From positions 66,886,231-66,950,230 of the forward strand of contig OY740768.1 of NCBI GenBank assembly GCA_963513935.1: a stretch of DNA of 64,000 nucleotides. Reading direction: 5' to 3'. The position numbers and the translations under genes were made by a program. The stretch's first letter is position 1. Each line of letters begins with the position of its first letter. Positions 13,101 to 27,600 of this stretch are shown piece by piece. The stretch comes from Aphrophora alni. Its lineage: Eukaryota; Arthropoda; Insecta; Hemiptera; Aphrophoridae. A model generated the notes under the pieces. That model saw nothing but the letters and a program-made list of their open reading frames with translations, was not told the DNA's origin and did not search any database.

Positions 13101-14424
13101 AATCGACGGTAATAATAAATGTAGATCACCAAGTTGCACAAATAAAGAGTTATAGATAGGCTCATAAACAGAAAAGATCTATCTCAAAACTGATTCAAAT
13201 AAGTGCTTTTTCCAAGGGATAATAAAACCTACATTCTGTGACAATTTGACTTTGTTTTAAGAATTTTGTTTTCTAAAACAACGTTCTTCTTTTATTGACG
13301 AAAACAAGTTTACACATCATTATATCATATTTTAAAGCCGAGCAAATTATGGAACATTACATTATCTACCTACATATAAAGAGCATTGTTTTAAAAGCCT
13401 TTTTGTGATTATAAAGTCAGCCTCCATTTTAAAACTGAATAACAGATTTTAATGGTTTACATACTGGTCCAACGATTTGTAAACTAACCTACATACAAAA
13501 TTTGTGACCTCTAAATCGATTACAAGCGAGGCTAAGATGGCACCAAATTACTCTTATGAGTAGAATGGGTGTCGGCGTTTCCTTAAGAAACTTCCGATAA
13601 CAAAACCCTCAAATTTTTTAAACAATTTAAATATTTTCAATCCAAGTTTAAACAACAAATGAATCAATATATACACTCTGTCACCCCTACCTACTCTTCC
13701 TGTTTAGTCGACATTGTTGACATGTCTCGTGAAATTCAGGACAATCTATACTCCCAACTTTTGTTCCATAGGGACTTAGGACAGCCCGTAGGTTATGTAA
13801 ATGCGGCAGGTAGGTATGATATTGATCATGTCGCGTCACAAGAGGGAGTCCTGGGGGGAAGGGGGGATGTAGGCTCGTGTCATCTCCTCCCTTCCCTCAC
13901 AACTGTGCCAGACATTGCAATAGGCTGACCTGTAGCTGTCTCTCTCGCTTAGTGCATAGAAGGAAATTAAAATGTAATCATGTTAAACCTAGCATTAATA
14001 GATGTCATGTGCACGACAAATAATACGGAAGTAATTGAGTTGACCTAATTACATAAATGCACAGCAAGTTCCTTGAAATATATGTCCTCATTTGGTTACA
14101 ACTATTTCAACAGTATTGCACTTAGTAGTGTTATTAATTAACTCTACATGTCGAATGTATGCAAGTTTAGATTCCAAAGTTTTAAGTTTTTTATATAATA
14201 ATAGTTACAGAACAGTCGTGACGATCGAGTGGCGAGAACTTATATTCCCTGTGCTTTTAGAGTTTACTTTAACCTGCCAAAATCCTATGTATAAACACAA
14301 GAGATACTCTACATGAGCTATAGGCAAAGATTTTTATCACGTTTCAGACTTCTTATTATTTATTGTCTGTGATGGTTTGTGAACATAGTATTATCTTGAA
14401 GAAATAGGGCTATTATCTGTTTTT
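10129..14424. other. AT-rich unique sequence; no gene recognised
   Basis: Contains a short AAT microsatellite near 11301-11317 and less AT-rich patches at 10380-10470, 12400-12560 and 13680-13930. The frame at 13659-13928 (89 codons, plus) spans the last patch and has some mixed composition, but I see no domain. The minus frames at 11855-12079 and 12947-13165 look like chance. Confidence 0.5.
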
Positions 14425-16965
14425 CTGACAACTGTCAACTCTGACAATACGAAACTGGAGGATTTTGTAGAAAGTTCGTACATATATGAAAATATAAACA
14501 GGTGTGGTTTACGTTCGAATTCTGACATTATGGAATTTGAGGATTTTATTGAAATTGCATTCACAGGAAAATCGTTATCAGGTGTGGTTTACGTCCAAAT
14601 TCTCGCAGTATGACAATCACGAATTGCATTGAAAGATAAGAAATAGGAAAACCTATATACGAGGTATGGTTAGTGGGGATTTCGTTGAAAGCTCACACAA
14701 AAAGGATAATAAATGACATGTGTAGTTTAGTTATGGATATTAACCCAATGAAACGTGAGGATTTCGTTGGAAATTCCTACAAAGGAAAATAAATAACGTG
14801 TGATTTAGTTAGATTGACCGTGGGGATGTACTTAAAAGTTCCTATGTAGGATAATAATTACTATGTGTGGTTTACGTTTGGGTTCTGACACTATGAAATT
14901 GGAGGATTTGGTTGAAAGTTCAAATATAGGAAAATAGTGAACAGGTGTAGATTACGTTAAAACTTTGCCCATGAAATGTGGGAATTTCGTTGAAAGTTCT
15001 TATATAGTAAAATAGCTAACAAGTGTGGTTTATGATTGAATTCCGACATAACAAAATGTGGGGATTTCGTTGAAAATTCCTATATAGTAGAAGAATGAAC
15101 AGTTGTGATTGACATTTGAATTCTGACACTATGAAACGTTCGGATCGTTGTAAATTCTTATATAGTAAAGATATGAACAAGTGTGATTGACATTTGAGTT
15201 CTGACACTATGAAACGTACGGATCGTTGAAAATTCTTATATAGTAAAGAAATGAACAGGTGTGGATGAGATTTGAGTTCTGACACTATGAAACGTACGGA
15301 TCGTTGAAAATTCTTATATAGTAAAGAAATGAACAGGTGTGGTTGACATTTGAGTTCTGACACTATGAAACGTACGGATCGTTGAAAATTCTTATATAGT
15401 AAAGAAATGAACAGGTGTGGTTGACATTTGAGTTCTGACACTATGAAACGTTCGGATCGTTGTAAATTCTTATATAGTAAAGAAATGAACAGGTGTGATT
15501 GATATTTGAGTTCTGACACTATGAAACGTACGGATCGTTGAAAATTCTTATATAGTAAAGAAATGAACAGGTGTGGTTGACATTTGAGTTCTGACACTAT
15601 GAAACGTACGGATCGTTGAAAATTCTTATATAGTAAAGAAATGAACAGGTGTGGTTGATATTTGAGTTCTGACACTATGAAACGTACGGATCGTTGAAAA
15701 TTCTTATATAGTAAAGAAATGAACAGGTGTGGTTGACATTTGAGTTCTGACACTATGAAACGTACGGATCGTTGAAAATTCTTATATAGTAAAGAAATGA
15801 ACAGGTGTGGTTGACATTTGAGTTCTGACACTATGAAACGTACGGATCGTTGAAAATTCTTATATAGTAAAGAAATGAACAGGTGTGGTTGATATTTGAG
15901 TTCTGACACTATGAAACGTACGGATCGTTGAAAATTCTTATATAGTAAAGAAATGAACAGGTGTGGTTGACATTTGAGTTCTGACACTATGAAACGTACG
16001 GATCGTTGAAAATTCTTATATAGTAAAGAAATGAACAGGTGTGGTTGACATTTGAGTTCTGACGCTATGAAACGTACGGATCGTTGAAAATTCTTATATA
16101 GTAAAGAAATGAACAGGTGTGGTTGACATTTGAGTTCTGACACTATGAAACGTACGGATCGTTGAAAATTCTTATATAGTAAAGAAATGAACAGGTGTGA
16201 TTGACATTTGAGTTCTGATACTATGAAACGTACGGATCGTTGAAAATTCTTATATAGTAAAGAAATGAACAGGTGTGGTTGAGATTTGAGTTCTGACGCT
16301 ATGAAACGTACGGATCGTTGAAAATTCTTATATAGTAGAAGGAGTGAACAGGTGTGGTTGACATTTGAGTTCTGATACTATGAAACGTACGGATCGTTGA
16401 AAATTCTTATATAGTAAAGAAATGAACAGGTGTGGTTGAGATTTGAGTTCTGATACTATGAAACGTACGGATCGTTGAAAATTCTTATATAGTATAGAAA
16501 TGAACAGTTGTGATTGGCATTTGAGTTCTGACACTATGAAACGTACGGATTTTTGAAAATTCCTATATAGTAGAAGGAGTGAACAGGTGTGATTTACATT
16601 TGAATTTTCGGCCTATAGAACGGGGGAGTCTCGTTAAAAATCCCTAAATAATATATGTGTTGTTAGGTGTGATTTACATTAGAATTTTGGTTTTATGGAC
16701 GGGAGGGGGAGGTTTCATTGAACACAATATAGAAACCTATATAATATGTTTGTGTGGTTGACGGAATTATGATTCTATGATATGTGGGAATTTCGTTGAA
16801 AGTTTCTATACAGTAAACAAGTAGTAACAAGTGTGGTTTACCTTCAAATTTTTACCCTACGACACGTGGACAGTTCGTTGAATCTTTCTGTGTCAGGAAA
16901 TGATGAACAGGTATGGTTTAGGTTCGATTTGACGATAGGAAACGTTGAGATTTCGTTAGGGTTAA
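14425..16965. repeat. 78-bp minisatellite with homogeneous core and decayed flanks
   Basis: GAAACGTACGGATCG or close variants recurs every 78 bp from 15133 (15133, 15211, 15289 ... 16303), then at 16382, 16460 and 16538: 19 core copies, one spacing being 79 bp. Degenerate units of about 78-80 bp extend left to about 14425 and right to about 16965, giving perhaps 33 units in all. 78 bp is 26 codons and the minus strand has no stop in the core, so long frames appear at 15016-16143 and 16328-16534 with a 26-residue repeat (SELKCQPHLFISLLYKN...). Differences between units are mostly amino-acid-changing (C/Y, P/S, F/L, V/E, V/A). The flanking units are frame-broken, and no signal peptide or domain is seen. 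I read it as a non-coding satellite with an incidental frame. Confidence 0.93.
15016..16143 (-). other. Incidental 375-codon frame of 26-residue repeats inside the 78-bp array
   Basis: About 14 near-identical 26-residue repeats, each with a hydrophobic LFISLLY block followed by a basic KNFQRSVRF block, ending in a short unrelated tail. The frame exists because the 78-bp monomer is a multiple of three and lacks stops in this frame. It starts and stops wherever neighbouring monomers are mutated. There is no evident promoter, polyadenylation signal or splice site. Coding is possible but unlikely. Confidence 0.2.
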
Positions 16966-17689
16966 ACTAGAGAGACAAAAAAAAATTGTTAAGCGTATGG
17001 TTGTGTAGATGTAGCGGATATAATATGTTACTCAATCATTTATTATATGAATCCGCGTTACTACGGAGATATCACTAATTATTAATTAAATGAATAACCA
17101 CAAGTTCGTTGTATTGAGTTGTGCAGCGCTCCCTTCCTAATTCAACAGAATTTGTTGTAACTAACCACGCTTGCGCATTGTTGAAGGCTACTGTGTTTTC
17201 GAACGAATCAAAAGTAGGCTTACGCTGAATGCGATCGTTATGTAACCGATGCTCTAAATAGAATGTCTTCACTTGAATCTATACAATTGCTACTTGAAAA
17301 ACCAAGGTGAGATTTGAAATTTAAAGATCCAGGGTTGAATTTCTTTCAAAATGACGGTCTGAAACACAAAATCTACATACATTTAAATTCAAACATCCGC
17401 CGCTTGCGATGAAGGTTTTAATAATGCTTTAAGGGAGGATTGTACAATAAAAGAAATAGGGAGAAATGTCACAATTTGAAAGTGATATACCTATCTAAAC
17501 ATTTAATTTGTACAGGCGATAAGAGATTTTCAAAAGTTATGTTATATAGACCACCTAATGTTTAAAAAGGGGAAAAACAATAGTAGCCTTAACAAAAACA
17601 GAGCATAAACACCTGCTTATAACCAACAAATCGATCCAACAACCAAACAAGAATGACGGCTACTGAGGAATCGACCCCTTAAACTGTAA
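16966..17689. other. Unique sequence; no gene seen
   Basis: The minus frame at 17075-17272 (65 codons) shows no recognisable motif. The remainder is AT-rich. Confidence 0.5.
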
Positions 17690-17906
17690 TCAAATTAACC
17701 TTCTTTTCACTAATCGTATTATATACAAATTAGGAAGATAAGGTGTAAGAAAATAGACACCAAGCCATCGAATACTCTAATAGCACCAGGGTGGGAACAG
17801 AACACGATTTGGTTAAAAGAGACCTGATGAGAGAGATCTAACCCAAGACTAGATGAAAAACGAGTGTACCTTGAGATTGTCACACAAGTACTGCAAGCAA
17901 GTACTC
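17690..17906 (-). repeat. Dispersed repeat, copy 2 (inverted relative to 5225-5425)
   Basis: The reverse complement aligns with 5225-5425. The shared core is GAGAGATCTAACCCAAGACT near 17831-17850. The two copies are about 12.4 kb apart and in opposite orientation, with substitutions and indels that indicate age. The class of element is unknown. Confidence 0.55.
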
Positions 17907-20035
17907 GCTATAACTGATCTGATATAACTGATATTAATTCTTAGTTATTTACAAAATAATTAAAAGAAAATCAGCGTGATAAATAAACAGATGCTGATCT
18001 TCAAAACATCCTAAATAAACTTCGTGGAATTAATTATGTTTAAGATTTTTTTTAGATATTTTTATTAATCGAAACAATTAAATGAAATATATTTTTAATC
18101 CATCATTACACACAAATTTTAAAGGTCGAAAATTTAAATCGTCTTCTAAACCCTTAAAGCAAAATCATAAACTTTGAACTCTAGTAATATTCCCTTGAAA
18201 TGAGCAACATTTGTGTAAACTTGCATCACCAAATAAAAAAATAAAATAAAACACAATTTTCCACAATAAACACGTTATTTGTAACGAGACAATGCTTCAT
18301 TGACTTAATTGTCAATTGACTTAATGTCTATTATTTTTGGTGATTCTAGTAAAACATACAAATTGTTTCAACAGTTGGTAAAATGTGTACAGCCAATAAA
18401 AACATTTCAGATAAAATTAACAAACATAATAATAATTGGGCGCTCTCGTAAACTTTCACAATCTAATAAAATGTCATAGATAGAACGATCAGATAATAAC
18501 TAAACAACTTATAGACGGAACTATCGATATTCTGTCATGCATTAACAATGCCAAGTAAAGAAATCGTGGAAATAAACTTTTAAAACATCAAGAAAACTTC
18601 TCAATTTATAAAAACACAGCTCAGCAGATTGAACGAGTAAACAATGACTTACTATAATTGCACTAACAACAGAATGAACAGAAATAAACTACAATAAGTC
18701 AGGTGACTTTCAAAAATTCAACAAAACTAAACAGAACTAATGGATAAAAAGGGGAGATCAACTTAAGTTTTGGTATTTTGTAATTAGATTGAATAAAATA
18801 ATTTTTATTTTCCTGCTGTTTGGAAGATTACTGAAGGTATATTTCACAAACATTTTATTAAATAATATTTTGGGAAATGATTTCTTTTACAACAGTGATT
18901 TCAAGTAAGCTTCTTTTTTTATTAATAACCCACAGAGCGACATTTTCTTTGAGATGGCAGCCAATACGTTTTGATAAACCTGGAAACTACAGCTGCACAG
19001 AACTTTATTAAAATCTTTATTCGCCTTTAATTTTTTTTTTTTTTTTAGTCTTATGACCTTGTGTGATCAAAATCGCTCAAAGATTACTCGGATATTAGTA
19101 TCGATGAAAAAAAAATTCGCTCTAATGTTTATCTAATCGTTGGTAGAATTCTTAAAAACGATTTCAGCCAAAATCAGTACTGGTGAATAAACGCATACAA
19201 TATATAAAGTTAGACAAAAAATCCTACTTATGTAAAGATGTATGTGATTTACTTTGCAAAGGTTTGACCCAAGCACTTTGAAATGAAAAACGACGTTTCT
19301 TGATGTCTACCTACTTTAATAAAACAAGGTACTGAGACAATGAACTAAAAAATGTTGACAGTAACTTTCACTTTTTGAATTAAACGTTTTACTTGTTTAC
19401 TTTTAATAACTCTCTTGTCTGGTTTACTACTAGGCAATGGAGAAAAATATTTTAACGGACACACTTTACACAGGAAATAAACAGGCGGGAGGAGCATTAT
19501 TTATTTCTCAAACTAACCTCTTAACGTCTTTATCTGATCCGTTCAATTACTGCAAAAATGAAGCCAGAGCCTAATGTCAGTACTATGGTGGGATTACCAT
19601 AGAAATGTGACTTTTGTTTTCTAATAACATAAGACATAACGGCCTTGCAGTACTAATACGAAATTTTACAGAAATTCTAGTTGTAAAAATCTTTACACCG
19701 GTGAGATAGTTTTATAAGTTTAATAAAGAAGATAAGTTAGGAGATTTATTATAATTACATGATGAATTCCGGTTTGTATATTCTCATTTTCAACAATATC
19801 GATGGTCAATCAAAATGCATCAATAAAAGTAAAATAATCGCTTCCATTGCTGGGGAAATTAGAGATGAGGTAATCTAACTATCAGCCCAAATATATCTAC
19901 GCTATGGATTATTGACACGTATTACTGAGTAACTACACAGAAAGTGATATGTTATCATCGTTTTTCGTCCGTTTCTGAATAAATTATAGAATAAATAAAG
20001 TCGATTTCTACAATGTAGTAATTCATTGGTTCACT
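17907..20035. other. AT-rich sequence; no gene seen
   Basis: Homopolymer T/A runs (for example near 19029-19046) and dense stops in all frames. I see nothing else. Confidence 0.6.
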
Positions 20036-21205
20036 TCGTGTCAGACACAGTCTTGAACGCAAGTGTGGTCGTTCGCGAATATCTAATATGGTGACGATTT
20101 AAGACGTAGCGGACACAGTTGTGTATCCGCTCCCAATATACAATATGGTGACAATGTAACACGTAGCGGATACAGTGTTAAAGACAATGTGTGGCCGCTC
20201 CCAACATATAATATGGTGGCAATGTAACACGTAGCGGATACAGTGTTAAAGATAATGTGTGGCTGCTCCCAACATATAATATGGTGACAATGTAACACGT
20301 AGGGGATATAGTGTTAAAGACAATGTGTGGCCGCTTCCAACTATAATATGGTGACAATGTAACACGTAGCGGATACAGTGTTAAAGACAATATGTGGCCG
20401 CTCTCATTATACAATATGGTGGCAATGTAACACGTAGCGGATACAGTGTTCAAGACAATGTGTGGCCGCTCCTAATATACAATATGGTGGCAATGTAACA
20501 CGTAGCGGATACAGTGTTAAAGACAATATGTGGCCGCTCCAAATATATATAATTTGCTGACGATGTAAGACGTAGTGGACACAGATGTGTATCCGCTCCC
20601 AAACAATATGGTGACAATGTAACACGTAGCGGATACAGTGTTAAAGACAATGTGTGGCCGCTCCCAACATATAATATGGTGGCAATGTAACACGTAGCGG
20701 ATACAGTGTTAAAGACAATGTGTGGCCGCTCCCAATATACAATATGGTGGCAATGTAACACGTAGCGGATACAGTGTTAAAGATAATGTGTGGCTGCTCC
20801 CAACATATAATATGGTGACAATGTAACACGTAGGGGATATAGTGTTAAAGACAATGTGTGGCCGCTTCCAACTATAATATGGTGACAATGTAACACGTAG
20901 CGGATACAGTGTTAAAGACAATATGTGGCCGCTCTCATTATACAATATGGTGGCAATGTAACACGTAGCGGATACAGTGTTCAAGACAATGTGTGGCCGC
21001 TCCTAATATACAATATGGTGGCAATGTAACACGTAGCGGATACAGTGTTAAAGACAATATGTGGCCGCTCCAAATATATATAATTTGCTGACGATGTAAG
21101 ACGTAGTGGACACAGATGTGTATCCGCTCCCAAACAATATGGTGACAATGTAACACGTAGCGGATACAGTGTTCAAGACAATGTCTAGTCGCTTCCAATA
21201 TATAA
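20036..21205. repeat. 68-bp satellite with 531-bp higher-order repeat
   Basis: ACGTAGCGGATACAG marks monomers at 20229, 20297, 20364, 20432, 20500, 20570, 20624, 20692, 20760 and on. Spacing is usually 68 bp, with 67, 70 and 54 bp variants. The same ordered set of variants recurs 531 bp later: 20229 matches 20760, including the AGGGGATATAG variant and the short 54-bp unit. The array is therefore a second-order repeat of eight monomers. Each monomer carries a dyad (AGCGGA...TCCGCT or AGCGG...CCGCT). The overlapping minus-strand frames with LHCHHI-type repeats are artefacts of the array. Confidence 0.95.
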
Positions 21206-23278
21206 TTCTTCTTAACGAATTAGAATTTTTATTATATTAAGGGAAATTAAATAGTTTTAAAATGTATTAATAATATGAAGTAAAAATGAGTATTGAAAAA
21301 TCCTAAACAAATATGGCTTATTCTAATTAATCCACCCAAACTCGGTATTTGTAAATGTAAATGAATGAGATTACATTAAGGACCTAGAAGTCACTAAATT
21401 GAAGTTGATAAAAATGCGGGATGTCGGAAACAAATGCACGCGGTGAAGAGGAGCCTTCATCAAAGTGAACGTGTCTGTATAAATAATGCAGAGTGTCAAG
21501 TAGGGGAAGATTTAAAGTAAATCGCATTAGAAACCTTATAAATTAGTAGTGCGTATGACACAGTCAGCGACCCTACATGCAATTTACTTAGGTTCGTAAC
21601 AAGAGTGGATTGGTTGCCAAATAAACAAGAAACAATTTCCAATTCCCCGTTTTCATACAATAATATAAATAGTTCGCTTATACGCAAATTTTGAAATACA
21701 ATTTAAATTATTGATATATCTTCTATGATGTAAAATAATATTATATTTTTGTACATAATAACATCCGCTTAGATATTTCAAAATGGAGGAGTTTCATAAC
21801 CTTTACAAAGTCACATGTCATTATTATTCCCATTATAAAAATGAAGGAATGACAAAAATAATATAAAATAATGCAATAAATGCGTTGAAAGTAAACAATA
21901 ATTACACTACAGTTGCCAATACATTTTGTATATTAAAAAAAAAAAATTTTAAGTTTCTCTTGCGAAAAACATGGTATATACACAAAGTCAGGAGTAGGTA
22001 GGTCTAACATTTATTATGGAAGTGAGTATAAACCCTAATGGATTTTTTTTTATTTTTCGGAACTCGTGTTTTTCCATGACATTGACGATATTAGAGTAAA
22101 CGAAGGCTGGGGCGTAAGACTGAAAAGCGAGAAGTTTTTCGCCTTTAAACAACAAAGAAAAAACTCTAGCCAAAACGACTAACTATATAAAATGGCGGTG
22201 AATCTTTTATTTTATGTTCACACTGCAACTCAACTAAAATCTATGCCTGTAGCTACTTAAAATAAGCTTTACATGTGTACCTAATTCGTTAAAAAGTGGT
22301 ATATTTAGTAAACATGTGAATAATTAAAACGGTAAATATTGTTAAAGAAAATATAATCAATTTTTCTTCAAAACGAAGAAAGCAGTAATCCACGGAATTA
22401 TTAAGAGCCGATAATTTTTTTAATCGATTGAGGTATAAACATCAAACAAAGTTAACAGGACACATAAGCCAAGAACTAAATGGTCGTGGATTTTTTTGTT
22501 TCTACTAATGGGTTTAAAACCAGATGTTCTAAAACTAGCAGCTCCTAAAAATTATTGGCCTACACTATACGTAGTAAAACAGAGTCACAACCTAGGTATC
22601 TTTGTCACATGAATACGACTTAGTTACTAGTATAGACAAGATACAAGAATATATAATAATATAAACCTATAAAGAAAATGCCGTGCCAAATTGCATATTT
22701 GTCTCTATTTACGGTTGTAAAATGACTTAGGTTTAGAACTAAGTTATAATTAAGTAATTAACACAATAAAATCTGTCAACAAAAGAGGTGAATTAGTTAG
22801 TTTTAGTAACCAAAGCGAATGGAAAAATGAGGCTGTAAAAATAATTTAAAGAATCTTAACGTGGTAATTTATGAGTGTATATACAATATTTAGTACATAT
22901 GTAGAACAAATAATTTATGCAAAATAAATATTATAAAAAAAATTCTCCAATATATAGACGCCATTATGCGATATAATTGTTGTGTGGGTAAGAAGGACAT
23001 AATACTAAACTGAAGCTCATGTTAAAAAGAATGCGGATTCAAAAAAAAAAAATTAAGTGTAAAATAAGCGACAATGACATTTATTATTACGGACTAAACA
23101 TGTCCGTAAATTCATACAAATCCTAACAAGAATAATCTGAACTATAGTTCAATTTCGAGCAAAAAGAAACATTTGATAATATACGTTTATAAGTAGTCCT
23201 ACATTTATAATTGTTGACCAAAATAGACTTAAAATTGCCCCAAAAATGTATGGGACCAGTTGTCTTACAAAGTAAGTA
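21206..23278. other. AT-rich sequence; no gene recognised
   Basis: The minus frames at 21496-21687 and 21988-22173 have no recognisable motif. Poly-A runs occur near 21936 and 23041. Confidence 0.55.
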
Positions 23279-23678
<400 letters not shown>

Positions 23679-24670
23679 ATTTCAAGCAAAGAAAATACTT
23701 ATAAAAATAAAATTGTTAAAATACAATTTCAATTAAATTATAAGAATAGTAAACAACAATTTCATAAAAACACTCTTTCGACAGCGTAGGCTATAACTAG
23801 ACAGTAAATTAATTAAAACTCATGTCAGTTTAATTGAAAGTTATGTCAATATAAGCAATTCATAACTTACTGGAAAAAAATACTGAGATAAACATCTCTA
23901 TTTATAAATAAAACAAGTTTTATAACAAATAATGTTTATTAACTGTAGATAATTTTATCAAATACCTAGAATCACTATCGCTAATATGTATGTGAAGATC
24001 TAGTATTATACAGTTAAATTAAAACACATAGGGTAAGTTATTTTTTGTTTTGTTTGAGAATGATTTGAAGAGTTGAAAGTTTAAGCTTATTATAACCGAT
24101 CCTCATTGTTAGATGAAAGACCGAGCGATACAAAACCATAAAAACTCTTGCTCCGTATAAATTGCATGATAACAAATTCTATTTAGTTTTATTAAACACA
24201 GCTAGTCATTTGAGAAGAAAAAACAACAAAAATTATCTTAAAACACGCTCCTATAATCAATAATAAGTCTTAATTACTGACATACAAAAACAATCGATGC
24301 AGTCAAACACAAACAAACTATATAAACCCAATTAATACAATGTAATCTTGTACACAACAGATTATATTATCACGTAACAAACAGCAACGTACTCATACAA
24401 ATGGAATATTACAAAGATTATTGTAGATACATAATAATTCAATAGAATTTGTATTTAACAAACATAATCATAAATAATCGCCTGTTATGTTACGTAAACA
24501 TAACCTGTTATCTCAATTGCTTAAAACCGATCCAACATAAATCTGTCACAAGTACACTTAATGACACAAAAATAATTGTATTATTTGACCCCAGCAACTC
24601 AAATTAGTTTAGAAATGGATATAAAGTCAAGGACAAATATATACAGATAACGAAACTGATAAAAGAAAGG
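23679..24670. other. AT-rich sequence; no gene seen
   Basis: Unique AT-rich DNA leading into the 161-bp array. Confidence 0.6.
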
Positions 24671-27600
24671 TTGACAGTAGTTTAATAACTGTCGGATTGA
24701 CATTATCTTACTACCCTATAGGTAACACCTTCACGTATTGACAGCCATCAATGTCTAACACCCTATAATACTTGAATACAGTCGGGTGCACAAATGTAAT
24801 GACACCACAACTGATGGACTAAAACATAAACTTCACAGTAGATTAATAACCGTCTGATTGACATTATCTTACTACCCTATAGGTAACACCTTCACGTATT
24901 GACAGCCATCAATGTCTAACACCCTATAATACTTGAATACAGTCGGGTGCACAAATGTAATGACACCACAACTGATGGACTAAAACATAACCTTCACAGT
25001 AGATTAATAACCGTCTGATTGACATTATCTTACTACCCTATAGGTAACACCTTCACGTATTGACAGCCATCAATGTCTAACACCCTATAATACTTGAATA
25101 CAGTCGGGTGCACAAATGGACTGACACCACAACTGATGGACTAAAACATAAACTTCACAGTAGATTAATAACCGTCTGATTGACATTATCTTACTACCCT
25201 ATAGGTAACACCTTCACGTATTGACAGCCATCAATGTCTAACACCCTATAATACTTGAATACAGTCGGGTGCACAAATGTAATGACACCACAACTGATGG
25301 ACTAAAACATAAACTTCACAGTAGATTAATAACCGTCTGATTGACATTATCTTACTACCCTATAGGTAACACCTTCACGTATTGACAGCCATCAATGTCT
25401 AACACCCTATAATACTTGAATACAGTCGGGTGCACAAATGGACTGACACCACAACTGATGGACTAAAACATAAACTTCACAGTAGATTAATAACCGTCTG
25501 ATTGACATTATCTTACTACCCTATAGGTAACACCTTCACGTATTGACAGCCATCAATGTCTAACACCCTATAATACTTGAATACAGTCGGGTGCACAAAT
25601 GTAATGACACCACAACTGACGGACTAAAACATAAACTTCACAGTAGATTAATAACAGTCTGATTGACATTATCTTACTACCCTATAGGTAACACCTTCAC
25701 GTATTGACAGCCATCAATGTCTAACACCCTATAATACTTGAATACAGTCGGGTGCACAAATGTAATGACACCACAACTGATGGACTAAAACATAAACTTC
25801 ACAGTAGATTAATAACAGTCTGATTGACATTATCTTACTACCCTATAGGTAACACCTTCACGTATTGACAGCCATCAATGTCTAACACCCTATAATACTT
25901 GAATACAGTCGGGTGCACAAATGTAATGACAACACAACTAATGGACTAAAACATAAACTTCACAGTAGATTAATAATCATCTGATTGACATTATCTTACT
26001 ACCCTATAGGTAACACCTTCACGTATTGACAGCCATCAATGTCTAACACCCTATAATACTTGAATACAGTCGGGTGCACAAATGTAATGACACCACAACT
26101 GATGGACTAAAACATAAACTTCACAGTAGATTAATAACAGTCTGATTGACATTATCTTACTACCCTATAGGTAACACCTTCACGTATTGACAGCCATCAA
26201 TGTCTAACACCCTATAATACTTGAATACAGTCGGGTGCACAAATGTAATGACACCACAACTGATGGACTAAAACATAAACTTCACAGTAGATTAATAACA
26301 GTCTGATTGACATTATCTTACTACCCTATAGGTAACACCTTCACGTATTGACAGCCATCAATGTCTAACACCCTATAATACTTGAATACAGTCGGGTGCA
26401 CAAATGTAATGACAACACAACTAATGGACTAAAACATAAACTTCACAGTAGATTAATAATCATCTGATTGACATTATCTTACTACCCTATAGGTAACACC
26501 TTCACGTATTGACAGCCATCAATGTCTAACACTCTATAATACTTGAATACAGTCGGGTGCACAAATGTAATGACACCACAACTGATGGACTAAAACATAA
26601 ACTTCACAGTAGATTAATAACAGTCTGATTGACATTATCTTACTACCCTATAGGTAACACCTTCACGTATTGACAGCCATCAATGTCTAACACCCTATAA
26701 TACTTGAATACAGTCGGGTGCACAAATGTAATGACAACACAACTAATGGACTAAAACATAAACTTCACAGTAGATTAATAATCATCTGATTGACATTATC
26801 TTACTACCCTATAGGTAACACCTTCACGTATTGACAGCCATCAATGTCTAACACCCTATAATACTTGAATACAGTCGGGTGCACAAATGTAATGACAACA
26901 CAACTAATGGACTAAAACATAAACTTCACAGTAGATTAATAATCATCTGATTGACATTATCTTACTACCCTATAGGTAACACCTTCACGTATTGACAGCC
27001 ATCAATGTCTAACACCCTATAATACTTGAATACAGTCGGGTGCACAAATGTAATGACAACACAACTAATGGACTAAAACATAAACTTCACAGTAGATTAA
27101 TAATCATCTGATTGACATTATCTTACTACCCTATAGGTAACACCTTCACGTATTGACAGCCATCAATGTCTAACACCCTATAATACTTGAATACAGTCGG
27201 GTGCACAAATGTAATGACAACACAACTAATGGACTAAAACATAAACTTCACAGTAGATTAATAATCATCTGATTGACATTATCTTACTACCCTATAGGTA
27301 ACACCTTCACGTATTGACAGCCATCAATGTCTAACACCCTATAATACTTGAATACAGTCGGGTGCACAAATGTAATGACAACACAACTAATGGACTAAAA
27401 CATAAACTTCACAGTAGATTAATAATCATCTGATTGACATTATCTTACTACCCTATAGGTAACACCTTCACGTATTGACAGCCATCAATGTCTAACACCC
27501 TATAATACTTGAATACAGTCGGGTGCACAAATGTAATGACACCACAACTGATGGACTAAAACATAAACTTCACAGTAGATTAATAACAGTCTGATTGACA

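Noticed and set aside
20083..21198. Seven overlapping minus-strand frames with LHCHHI and NTVSATCYIATI repeats.
   Set aside because: They are shifting frames of 68-bp satellite monomers; monomer length changes break every frame.
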